From Terribium retamae (GTDB lineage Bacteria; Pseudomonadota; Alphaproteobacteria; Rhizobiales; Rhizobiaceae), in contig NZ_JAKREW010000036.1 of the NCBI RefSeq assembly GCF_022347545.1, positions 1-45,878 of the forward strand: a DNA stretch of 45,878 nucleotides. The letters run 5' to 3'. A program made the position numbers and the translations under genes. This document shows, in pieces, positions 15,573-23,234 of the stretch. How positions within the stretch are numbered: the first letter of the stretch is position 1; the number at the start of each line of letters is the position of its first letter. The notes under the pieces are model-generated. The model had not been told where the DNA came from. It saw nothing but the letters and a program-made list of their open reading frames with translations, and ran no database searches.

Positions 15573-16667
15573 TCAGGCGGCAGCCGGCGCGACTTTCTGC
15601 GTTGCCCGATGAGCCCAGGCCATGATTGGTCGTTCGAAGAATCGCCAGGAGACGGTCGCTAAGCCGACGGTGATCGCAAACTCGATGGGGACAGAGATCC
15701 AATCCGGCGTTTCGAACACGATGCCTAACTTCTGGGACACCGCTTCGATATCGTAGAAATGCACGAACTCGTGGAAGATGTAGCAGCCGTAGCTGATGCG
15801 CCCGAGGCCGCGCAGCGACCAGGTCTCCAGCAAGGCGACGAAGCGGGTAGCCTGGTTCCGGGCGACCTGGAAGACCAGAAGGACAGCTGTAGCAGCCACT
15901 GCCGGCGCATAGGTCCTCCAGACGCTTTGGTCACTGAGAACGATGAGGGGAGCGATGAGAAGAGTGAGCACGACAGCGGTCTGGGCCGGTGTCGAGATCA
16001 GCCATCTCGGCGCTTGCCAGTGAAGATTCAGGCCTGCCAGGCCACCCAGGGCCAGGTAGCCGAAGCCGGTCACGGAGTTAAGATCGATGGCCAGGACCGA
16101 GGCGCCGGCCAATTGAAGGCCCACCAGGGTGACGAGACCCAGGACCACGAAGGTGGCGCAGATGCTTCCCGCGGCCTTGCTCGGCGCGAACAGCAGCAAC
16201 GGCGCGAACAGGAGGTAGAACTGCTCCTCGATCGCCAATGTCCAGAAGTGGCCGAAGTGTCCCACCCAGTGGCCGGTCGTGAAGACGTAGACGTTCGTGG
16301 CATAGAGCAGCATGGCCAAGGGCGCGCCGCCTTCGAAGCCATTGAAGTGGACGAATAGCGAGGCGATTAGGAAGATGCCGATCGTCGTGTAGTAGATGGG
16401 GAGTATCCTGGCTGTGCGCCGAAGATAGAAGCGGGCCAGACCCTCAAGCATGGTCGTTTCGCCCGCCTCGACCGCCATTCGCGTGCGGGTCAGGATACGG
16501 GTGATCAAGAGACCGCTGAGAGCAAAGAAGAGCAATACCCCAGTGCCGCCGAGGGATTCATAAGTTCCTTTGTCGAAGCCAACCTTGTGACTGATGAAGA
16601 CGAAGATGAAGGCGATCGCACGCAGACCGTCGAAACCCTTGATGCGGCGTTCGTCATCTAAGCGCAT
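15573..16667 (-). CDS. Acyltransferase-3 family membrane protein (O-acyltransferase, OafA type)
   Basis: A 364-residue protein with about ten hydrophobic spans. The N-terminal family signature is GFDGLRAIAFIFVFISHKVG with its conserved R and H; IEEQFYLLFAPLL is the second signature (E-QFYLL). Members transfer acetyl or other acyl groups to sugars of O-antigen or EPS at the inner membrane. It ends near the convergent GT2 gene and lies 20 bp downstream of a paralogous acyltransferase, with which it shares the FDGxRAI, ISHK and AxEEQFYLLFAP blocks. Tandem duplication followed by divergence is likely; the two may acylate different positions. Confidence 0.88.
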   Translation of the reverse strand: MRLDDERRIKGFDGLRAIAFIFVFISHKVGFDKGTYESLGGTGVLLFFALSGLLITRILTRTRMAVEAGETTMLEGLARFYLRRTARILPIYYTTIGIFLIASLFVHFNGFEGGAPLAMLLYATNVYVFTTGHWVGHFGHFWTLAIEEQFYLLFAPLLLFAPSKAAGSICATFVVLGLVTLVGLQLAGASVLAIDLNSVTGFGYLALGGLAGLNLHWQAPRWLISTPAQTAVVLTLLIAPLIVLSDQSVWRTYAPAVAATAVLLVFQVARNQATRFVALLETWSLRGLGRISYGCYIFHEFVHFYDIEAVSQKLGIVFETPDWISVPIEFAITVGLATVSWRFFERPIMAWAHRATQKVAPAAA

Positions 16668-16687
16668 CGCCGGAACCCCGTCTGCCT

Positions 16688-17875
16688 TTATCTCGTGGCC
16701 GTTTGCCGTCCGGGAGACAAGACGGCGGTCGCACTGTTGGCCTCCACGCCTTCCCGCGCAGTCAATCGGGCGCCCAACCGCACGAGCGGTCGCTCGAAGA
16801 AATGCCAGGAGAGCGTCGCCAGCGCGACGGTGATGAGAAACTCCAGGGCCAGCTGCACGACGAGCGGTGCTTCGATGTCCATGTGCAGTCTATGGAACAC
16901 CGCCTGGACCTCGTAGAAATGGATGAACTGGTGCAGGACGTAGAAGGAATAGCTCACCCGGCCGAGTGAGCGCAGCGGCCATACGTCGAGGAAACCCACG
17001 ATTGGCGTCTGCTGATTACGCGCGATCTGGAACAGGAACAGGCCGGCAACCGTACAGGTCAGCGGTCCCCAGACGTTCCAGATGTCGCGGAAGTATCCGA
17101 AGACCAGCGGGATCGCGATCAGCGCCATGCCAGCCGCGGCCTGCGCTGGCGCACTCACCAGCCACGCAGGCGGCTTGAGGTTTTTTAAGGAAGCGACGAA
17201 GCCGCCGACGCCAAGCATGCCGAAGGCAATCAGTGGATCGACGTGGATCGCATTCGGGTGGGTCTTCACCGACACGAGCCAGGCCAGCATAGCCGCGCCG
17301 GCGAACATGAAACCGATACAGATGCGAGCCAGATATTTGCGCGGCGTGAACAGCAAGATCGGCGCGAAGAGCAGGTAGAACTGTTCCTCCGCCGCCAGCG
17401 ACCAAAGATGGCCGAAATGACCGTGGTCCGCAGTCGGCGTGACCTCGATATAGATGTTGGTGCCATAGAGGGCGTAGATCGTCGCTTCCATGCGCGAGAA
17501 GCCGACGAATGAAGTGAACAGCGACCCCAGCGCGAAAACGCTGAGGCAGGCGTAATAAAGCGGGAAGATGCGCAGGCTGCGGCGAAGATAGAAGTCGCCC
17601 ATCGACTGCCAACTGGACTGGGCTCCGGCCTCGACTTTTCTACGCATCTCCGACAGGATCGAGGAGATGAGCATGCCGCTGAGCACGAGAAAGAGCCAGA
17701 CACCGACAGAGCCATAGGAATCGTGATGCGGTAGGGTCGTCTTGTGGCTGATGAAGACCATTAGCACGGCGATCGCACGCACACCGTCGAAGCCGGCGAT
17801 GCGGTTCTCCGCCGGCCGGGTAACAGCCTTGATTGGCCGGGTGGCGAAGACCGTATCCTGATGAAGCGTTGCCAT
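16688..17875 (-). CDS. Acyltransferase-3 family membrane protein (O-acyltransferase), paralogue of the neighbour
   Basis: About 395 residues with the same layout: GFDGVRAIAVLMVFISHKTT, a series of hydrophobic helices, and LAAEEQFYLLFAPILLFTPR. It is longer at the C-terminus than its neighbour. ATG 17875 (MATLHQDTVF) is chosen because a 37-residue extension further upstream is Cys/Arg-rich and unlike the family; the ribosome-binding site is weak. It is 52 bp downstream of the FemAB-like gene in the same minus-strand run. A role in decorating the polysaccharide with acyl groups is inferred from family and context. Confidence 0.86.
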   Translation of the reverse strand: MATLHQDTVFATRPIKAVTRPAENRIAGFDGVRAIAVLMVFISHKTTLPHHDSYGSVGVWLFLVLSGMLISSILSEMRRKVEAGAQSSWQSMGDFYLRRSLRIFPLYYACLSVFALGSLFTSFVGFSRMEATIYALYGTNIYIEVTPTADHGHFGHLWSLAAEEQFYLLFAPILLFTPRKYLARICIGFMFAGAAMLAWLVSVKTHPNAIHVDPLIAFGMLGVGGFVASLKNLKPPAWLVSAPAQAAAGMALIAIPLVFGYFRDIWNVWGPLTCTVAGLFLFQIARNQQTPIVGFLDVWPLRSLGRVSYSFYVLHQFIHFYEVQAVFHRLHMDIEAPLVVQLALEFLITVALATLSWHFFERPLVRLGARLTAREGVEANSATAVLSPGRQTATR

Positions 17876-17927
17876 GGACCCGTACTCGAGCCGATGCTGC
17901 GCATATCGACAGATACACGCAGCGAAG

Positions 17928-18980
17928 TCACAAAAGTCCGAACCGATAGAGCGCGCTGATCGCACGGGGGCGAAAGATCGCACCATAACGCCCGGCCACG
18001 GGCTCCCCCCAACTCTGCTTGTAGTCTTGCCCGGAGCCGAGATCGAACTGACGATACCCAGCGCCTGCCGCCCATTTGATCGATGCCTCCATTATGCGGA
18101 CACCGACCCAAAATCGGTCATACTCGGGGTCGCGGACGATGCATTGGCCAAGGGCGACGCCGTCCTTGCACATCAGGATGACGCCGGCCGTGTGCCGATC
18201 GCCGTCGAGCAGCTGTAGAGTGTGGAATTGGATCGGACTGTCGGCGCTCTGCCGTTTTATGAAGGCTGGCCAGAACCGCAGGCGATCCTCGGTGGCAACA
18301 GTCTCCCCGGCATCGCTGCCTTCCCATATACGCTCCCACTGAGCGCAGCACCATTCCAGGTCGCCCAAGTCGTCGATGCGAAGTCGCATGAAATCGTCGC
18401 AACGTTTAACTGCCTTGCGCACATTCTTGCGATGGTTGCGGCTCCAGCGTGCTTCATAGTCGCCTCTCAGGTCGACGCGGTAGTTTTCTGCGGACCAGTG
18501 ACATCGTGGATTGAGATCCAGGACGCTGTTGTCGAGCCCCGCTTCGATCCGCACCTCCAGGCCCAAGGCGTGCAGTGCCCGGCCAAGGGCGGCGGGAGAG
18601 GATGCGGGGGCGATTACGCCGGGAAGCGCCTGATAGGCTACGGGCTCCCAGTAATGGCGGCGGCGCCGCAGGGAGATCAACGCGATCGGTTGACCCTTCT
18701 CGGTTGCCAGGGCGTGGCGCTTCGGGACGCTCGTGGGCTGGGTGAGCCCAAGATAAAGGTCGCGGTCACAACCGGGAATGGCCGGTAGGGCGTTCAGCGC
18801 CTGGTCAAGGGTTGAGTTCCAGGCGTCGAACCAGGCGATGTGGACGTCTCGCGTCGTCACCCGTGTGACGATGCGGGCGGCAGAGGCGACGGCGGGCGCC
18901 GCGACATGACCCAGCACACGCTTGAAGCCCGAGGTGGAGGCGTTCGCGCCGGAGAACTCTATGGCGTCAGAGTGACTCAT
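17928..18980 (-). CDS. GNAT-type acyltransferase of the FemAB/CelD-like group
   Basis: A 350-residue protein whose second half is a GNAT fold of the BioF2/CelD type: SRNHRKNVRKAVKRCDD is the characteristic basic helix, and GVALGQCIVRDPEYDRFWVG followed by GYRQFDLGSGQDYKQSWGEP forms the C-terminal core. Such proteins are common in EPS and cellulose clusters and are thought to acylate or aminoacylate sugars, but the reaction is not established. ATG 18980 is preferred, with GGAGAG upstream; it overlaps the 3' end of the flippase gene by 14 bases, which suggests coupling. The frame continues upstream but only across the flippase. Confidence 0.75.
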   Translation of the reverse strand: MSHSDAIEFSGANASTSGFKRVLGHVAAPAVASAARIVTRVTTRDVHIAWFDAWNSTLDQALNALPAIPGCDRDLYLGLTQPTSVPKRHALATEKGQPIALISLRRRRHYWEPVAYQALPGVIAPASSPAALGRALHALGLEVRIEAGLDNSVLDLNPRCHWSAENYRVDLRGDYEARWSRNHRKNVRKAVKRCDDFMRLRIDDLGDLEWCCAQWERIWEGSDAGETVATEDRLRFWPAFIKRQSADSPIQFHTLQLLDGDRHTAGVILMCKDGVALGQCIVRDPEYDRFWVGVRIMEASIKWAAGAGYRQFDLGSGQDYKQSWGEPVAGRYGAIFRPRAISALYRFGLL

Positions 18981-20649
18981 CACTGATACTCTCCACCTTT
19001 CCTGTTTGTCTGCCATCCAGGCGTTCGAAGAGGCGGCCAAACCGCCCTTTGACAACCGACCACACCGATTGCATGCCATCCCGGCAGCCCACGATGTTGA
19101 TTTCGCTGTCCAGGGGGCTCGGCGCAGGCACCTGTCCGTGTTTCGTGCCCTCATCTAGGAAATGCCGGATGAGGGCGAGGGGGGCGTGCAGACGCGCAGG
19201 CGCCAAGGTCTGAACCCTGCCCAGCAGATAGGCCAGTTCGTCGGCGAAGGGATGGCGGGTCCACCCCATCGCCAGAAACCAGAACACGCAGCCCAGTCCG
19301 CCGCCCACCACCGCATGCGAGATCGATATATCCATGTCGAAGCCATTCAGCGCGATGACGATGAGCGGGCCCAGCGCTGTAACCAGGGTGACGGCGGCGC
19401 TGGGCAACAGCGCACGCAGATATTCGCCAACACTCAGTTTCAGCCGGCGCATCAGGAACCAGAGACCGACCGCCACCTGGATCGGCGTGGTGGCAAAGAT
19501 CGAGAGTGCCAGGATGAACGGACCATGTTGGGCCGCCAGGATCATGATCAGGCTGGTGATCGGCAGAGAGATGATCCAGGCCTTGGCCGTGTCGCGGATC
19601 CCGCCAGCAGCCACCAGGGCGGGGAACATCAGGGGGACGGGGAAGGAGAGCATGGTTGCCGCTGCCATCACCTGCACCAGCGGGATGGTGGTGTCCCATT
19701 GCGGCCCAAGCATGATGTGCACCAAGGGATGGGCAAAGAGGATGACCATCGCCAGACCCGGCCAATGAAACGCGGTCAGGCTGGCGACGGCTTTGAGATA
19801 GGGATCCTTGAGAGGGCGACCCGTACGGGCATGGGCGGCGAAGCCCGGCAGGGCTACTGCCGAGATCGCCGAAATCACCAGGCGGCTGGGCATCTCCGTG
19901 ACCTGTTGGCCTCGGCTGTAGAGGCCGACATCGGTGCTGCCGCTGGCTCGTCCCAGCATGAAAGTTGGAATGACCGAGCCGAGGGCGGTCAGGAGGCCGG
20001 TCGCGGTGTTGAAGCCGCCGAAGGCCAGAATCTCACGCCATTTGGTGAACTCGATGCGGAAGATGGAGAGATCCGACCGTATGAGAATGGCGAAGACGAA
20101 CGTGGAGAGCGGATAGCTCAGCGAGCCCCAGGCGAAACTCATATAGCCGACGCCCATCATCACCAAGCCGATGGTCGTGATGTTGCCGACCAGGGCCGAG
20201 CCCAGGTTGATGGCTGCTATGTTCCAGAACTTCAGGTCGCGGCGAAGCAAAGCGACGATGGGCGAGCCGATGCTGGCGAACAGATAGCCGAACGCCACGA
20301 TGCGGACGAAGTTTTCCAGGCGGGGCTCGTGGGCAAAGTCGGCATAGAGGCCCGCCGTCGCGACGAAAGCGGTCGTAAGGAAGACGGCGACCATCAGCAT
20401 CATGGTGAAGGAGGTGCGTATTTCCTGCTTCGTGAGATTTTCGGCGTTGACGATGTAGTTGGTCACGCCGAAGTCCCGCAGACCCTCGGCGAGCGCGACG
20501 AGGCTGGCCCCAAGGAAGGCCACCCCGATTTCGTTGGGTGTTAAAAGTCGCGACGAAATGTAGAGCGTCGCGAAATTGAGGACGAGGGTGGCGTATTTCT
20601 CGAAATAGACCGCGACCACCGCGCGCCGAACGCTCGCCATTCCTATCAC
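18967..20649 (-). CDS. Polysaccharide flippase (Wzx/PST family)
   Basis: A 560-residue polytopic protein of the MOP superfamily with about 12-14 hydrophobic segments. RLLTPNEIGVAFLGASLVAL and LRDFGVTNYIVNAENLTKQE are typical of the Wzx/WzxC N-terminus, and GLYSRGQQVTEMPSRLVISA of the central loop. A hydrophilic C-terminal extension of about 90 residues (from near FLDEGTKHGQ) is longer than usual. It would flip the lipid-linked repeat unit to the periplasmic face. The GTG start at 20649 overlaps the aminotransferase stop (GTGA); ATG 20640 is an alternative. No polymerase accompanies it within this block; the only Wzy-like protein in the window is at 41.1 kb. Confidence 0.88.
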   Translation of the reverse strand: MIGMASVRRAVVAVYFEKYATLVLNFATLYISSRLLTPNEIGVAFLGASLVALAEGLRDFGVTNYIVNAENLTKQEIRTSFTMMLMVAVFLTTAFVATAGLYADFAHEPRLENFVRIVAFGYLFASIGSPIVALLRRDLKFWNIAAINLGSALVGNITTIGLVMMGVGYMSFAWGSLSYPLSTFVFAILIRSDLSIFRIEFTKWREILAFGGFNTATGLLTALGSVIPTFMLGRASGSTDVGLYSRGQQVTEMPSRLVISAISAVALPGFAAHARTGRPLKDPYLKAVASLTAFHWPGLAMVILFAHPLVHIMLGPQWDTTIPLVQVMAAATMLSFPVPLMFPALVAAGGIRDTAKAWIISLPITSLIMILAAQHGPFILALSIFATTPIQVAVGLWFLMRRLKLSVGEYLRALLPSAAVTLVTALGPLIVIALNGFDMDISISHAVVGGGLGCVFWFLAMGWTRHPFADELAYLLGRVQTLAPARLHAPLALIRHFLDEGTKHGQVPAPSPLDSEINIVGCRDGMQSVWSVVKGRFGRLFERLDGRQTGKVESISDESL

Positions 20650-21860
20650 TCACTTACGATGAGGCTTGCCTCGATGGGAAGGGGCCTTAAATTCCAGCGT
20701 TGGAGTTTTGGGCTGTGAATTTTGGGTCGAGTAGCCCCGATCAGGGTCGAAGTGACCTTCTGTTGCTCTTCGTCGGTCATCTGGGGATAGAGTGGAAGAA
20801 CGATGGCATGATCCTGGGCCGCTTCCGACTCGGGTAGCGACATGCGCAGGGGTTGGGAAGCGTAGACGTCCTCGCGGTGGGCGCACATGATCCCACGCCG
20901 AGTGGCGACACCGGCATCCAGCATGGCCTGCATGACGGTGCGCTGGTCGGCAGAATCCGGCAGGCGGACGCAGAAGCTCTGCCAGTTGGTGCGTGCGTAG
21001 GATGGTTCTCGGACCAAGCTCAGCCACTGCGCCTCGCCGAGCAATTCGGCGTAGCGGTCGGCCAGCGCACGGCGGTGGGCCACGGTGCCGGGCAGGCGCT
21101 TGAGTTGCTCACGACCGACAGCAGCCTGGATGTCGGTCATCCGATAGTTGTAGCCGAGAACCGGATGGGTCTCGAAGATCACTTGCGCGGAGCCGTGGCG
21201 CACCGTGTCTGGTACGCTCATGCCGTGCTGGCGCAGCAGCTTGAATTTGGCGGCCCAGTCGGCGTGCTTGGTGGTCAGCATGCCGCCGTCGCCGGTGCTC
21301 ATGATCTTGCGCGGGTGGAAGGAAAAACATGCCACGTCGCCGTGCACCTTGCCGACCTTCTCCCACTGGCCGTTCCAGAGGATCTCGCTGCCGCTGGCGC
21401 AGGCCGCATCCTCGATCACGGGCAAGCCCTTGGTCTTGGCGATATCGACCACCGCGGCCATGTCGCAGGGCAGGCCCATCTGGTGCACGACCAGGATCGC
21501 GCTGGTCTTGGCCGAAAGTGCCCGCTCGATCAGGTTCGGGTCGATATTATAGGTAGCCGGATCGATGTCGACGAAAACCGGGATCGCACCGCAGTAGGCC
21601 ACCGAATTGGCCGTTGCGATATAAGAGTGACTGACCGTGACCACTTCGTCGCCGGGTTTTACCCCGGCCGCCAGCAGAGCCAGGTGCAGGGCGGTGGTGC
21701 AGTTCGAGACGGCCGCAGCGTGCGGTGCGCCCGTGAAGGTGGCGAACTCCGTCTCGAAGGCTGCAACCTCGGGGCCTTGCGTGACCCAGCCCGACAGGAT
21801 GACGCGGCGCGCCGCCTCGGCCTCGGCCTCATCCATCGTAGGCTTGATTATCGGAATCAT
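20646..21860 (-). CDS. DegT/DnrJ/EryC1 family PLP aminotransferase (second copy)
   Basis: A 404-residue sugar aminotransferase. MIPIIKPTMDEAEAEAARRV and LSGWVTQGPEVAAFE are the usual start of 4-aminotransferases of the perosamine or UDP-4-amino-sugar type. The PLP lysine is K185 in FSFHPRKIMSTGDGGM and the pyridine-binding acid is D151 in VIEDAACASGSE. ATG 21860 has GAGGATC upstream; the frame continues upstream without resembling the family. It heads the minus-strand run that includes the flippase. It is only distantly similar to the copy at 7.9-9.0 kb, so two different amino sugars, or two positions, are probably made. Confidence 0.87.
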   Translation of the reverse strand: MIPIIKPTMDEAEAEAARRVILSGWVTQGPEVAAFETEFATFTGAPHAAAVSNCTTALHLALLAAGVKPGDEVVTVSHSYIATANSVAYCGAIPVFVDIDPATYNIDPNLIERALSAKTSAILVVHQMGLPCDMAAVVDIAKTKGLPVIEDAACASGSEILWNGQWEKVGKVHGDVACFSFHPRKIMSTGDGGMLTTKHADWAAKFKLLRQHGMSVPDTVRHGSAQVIFETHPVLGYNYRMTDIQAAVGREQLKRLPGTVAHRRALADRYAELLGEAQWLSLVREPSYARTNWQSFCVRLPDSADQRTVMQAMLDAGVATRRGIMCAHREDVYASQPLRMSLPESEAAQDHAIVLPLYPQMTDEEQQKVTSTLIGATRPKIHSPKLQRWNLRPLPIEASLIVSE

Positions 21861-22155
21861 GTCGGGATCCTCAGCTGAACCAAAGTTCCACCTCGGCGCC
21901 AGAAGCTGCGATTGTCGTATCACGATAAGGTGGGCCGCTCACCTTGTCCGAATGTGGAATGGTGACACCGATGGCTGGCGATCCGGATACCGCTTTCGGT
22001 CAGCGGACACGCCACGCGAGCCTGATGTTTATCGGCTCGAACTGATGAGGCGCCGCCTCGTAGCCATATGGGTCGGGTGATGAGAGTGACAGATCAGCAG
22101 GGGATGCTGTTGGCGGCGGTCAGTAGCGACGTCGATCGCCAGGAAAAGTCGATGC
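21861..22155. other. Intergenic region between aminotransferase and Crp/Fnr genes
   Basis: Nothing certain is seen. It should contain the promoter of the aminotransferase/flippase run. An imperfect inverted repeat, AAGGTG and CACCTT separated by seven bases, lies near 21925-21945. A plus-strand frame ending near 22080 looks weakly protein-like but matches nothing I recognise. This is the right border of the G+C-rich glycan block. Confidence 0.4.
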
Positions 22156-22875
22156 TCAACTCTCGATGTATTCGCCGTCGAAACCCGCGAACTTCATAAG
22201 GCCTGCATGATCGAGCAGGCGGACGTAGCCCTGCCGAAACTCAAGAAATTTGCGCTCGCGCAGTTCACGCAACATCCGGTTTACATGGATCGGGGTAAGG
22301 CCAAGGGCGTCCGCGAGATCGTACTGGGTCAGCGGACATTCAAAGCCGCTATCAGTTACCGAACCAACTCTTTGCAAACGCGCCGTCAGTTCGAGCAGTA
22401 AGTACGCTGTCCGTTCCAGGGCGCTGCGTCGTCCTACATTGGCGAGATGTTGAGCTATTACCGCACCGTTGTGTGTCAGAGCCTCAACAAGGAAAGAAAA
22501 AAGCTCGGGTGATTTCATGGCGGCAATCGTGAAAGTCTTGAGAGATGCCGTCGATACTGAAAGTTCAGTTTGCGCCAAGAAGGTTTCCAGAACACCGCCC
22601 TCATGCGACTGGGGCAGGATGACATCGCCAGTGAGAGCAAAGTCCAGGATTTGGCGCTGTCCGGTCGCAAGCTGGTGCGAAATGCACCCCCAACCCGATT
22701 CGACAATGTACATGCGATCGTTGTTGTCGCCCTGACTGAAGATGACCGTGTTGGCTGAATATCGCTTCGACGTGAACCCGAGAGACTTCATAAGCGCCGC
22801 GTTGTCGCCGTTAAGTCCAACGAGGGACGAGCGGGACGCATCCCATCTCAAAAGCGAACGTGAAGCATAGGTCAT
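22156..22875 (-). CDS. Crp/Fnr family transcriptional regulator
   Basis: A 239-residue regulator. The N-terminal half is a cyclic-nucleotide-binding-type beta barrel (SQGDNNDRMYIVESGWGCIS and GQRQILDFALTGDVILPQSH), followed by a long dimerisation helix. The C-terminal winged helix has CPLTQYDLADALGLTPIHVN and RMLRELRERKFLEF. It lacks an Fnr-type N-terminal cysteine cluster, so direct oxygen sensing through an iron-sulphur cluster is unlikely. It lies between the two glycan blocks and could control either; the 359-bp region upstream may hold its targets. No ligand can be assigned. Confidence 0.9.
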   Translation of the reverse strand: MTYASRSLLRWDASRSSLVGLNGDNAALMKSLGFTSKRYSANTVIFSQGDNNDRMYIVESGWGCISHQLATGQRQILDFALTGDVILPQSHEGGVLETFLAQTELSVSTASLKTFTIAAMKSPELFSFLVEALTHNGAVIAQHLANVGRRSALERTAYLLLELTARLQRVGSVTDSGFECPLTQYDLADALGLTPIHVNRMLRELRERKFLEFRQGYVRLLDHAGLMKFAGFDGEYIES

Positions 22876-23234
22876 CCTTGCCGCCGTGCGATTTACACCT
22901 TCTCACATCCTCATCTGCACAAAAAATGACCCGCGGTATTGCGCAAAGTCAAATGACGCGTTCTTGAACACTCCGGCGATCTGCGCGCTAAGGAGATGAA
23001 TTCTAGCGCCTCCTATCCGGGCGGTATGTGACTCAGTTCACACCCGCTGGGCCATTCTTCTGATTGAATTTAGCCCGCAGAATAACTGCACTCCGAGATG
23101 GTGGTAAGGCACGGAGGGGCTACCTATTGGTAGTATCTGGTAAATGTTGGTGACTTAGTCCGAAAATTCACTCGGATCGGATTTCGTCCAAAGAATGCCG
23201 CTGCAACGGCGCAGTATGATGATAGTAGAAGCCA
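22876..23234. other. Regulatory region between Crp/Fnr and ManC-AGE genes
   Basis: No gene is seen. The stretch is more A+T-rich than its surroundings. It contains an exact interrupted palindrome, CTACC-TATT-GGTAG, at 23120-23133, a candidate operator. It lies upstream of the Crp/Fnr gene (minus strand) and downstream of the ManC-AGE gene, so it most likely serves the regulator's own promoter. Confidence 0.45.

Noticed and set aside
19162..20544. Plus-strand 460-codon frame rich in Gln, Glu, Arg and Gly
   Set aside because: Antisense to the flippase; the composition is that of a reversed membrane-protein gene.
20853..21878. Plus-strand 341-codon frame
   Set aside because: Antisense to the aminotransferase, whose PLP-lysine motif is clear on the other strand.
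22045..22060. GAGGCG-C-CGCCTC as a terminator after the Crp/Fnr gene
   Set aside because: The loop would be one base, and there is no T run.
22207..22758. Several plus-strand frames of 60-90 codons
   Set aside because: Shadows of the Crp/Fnr gene.
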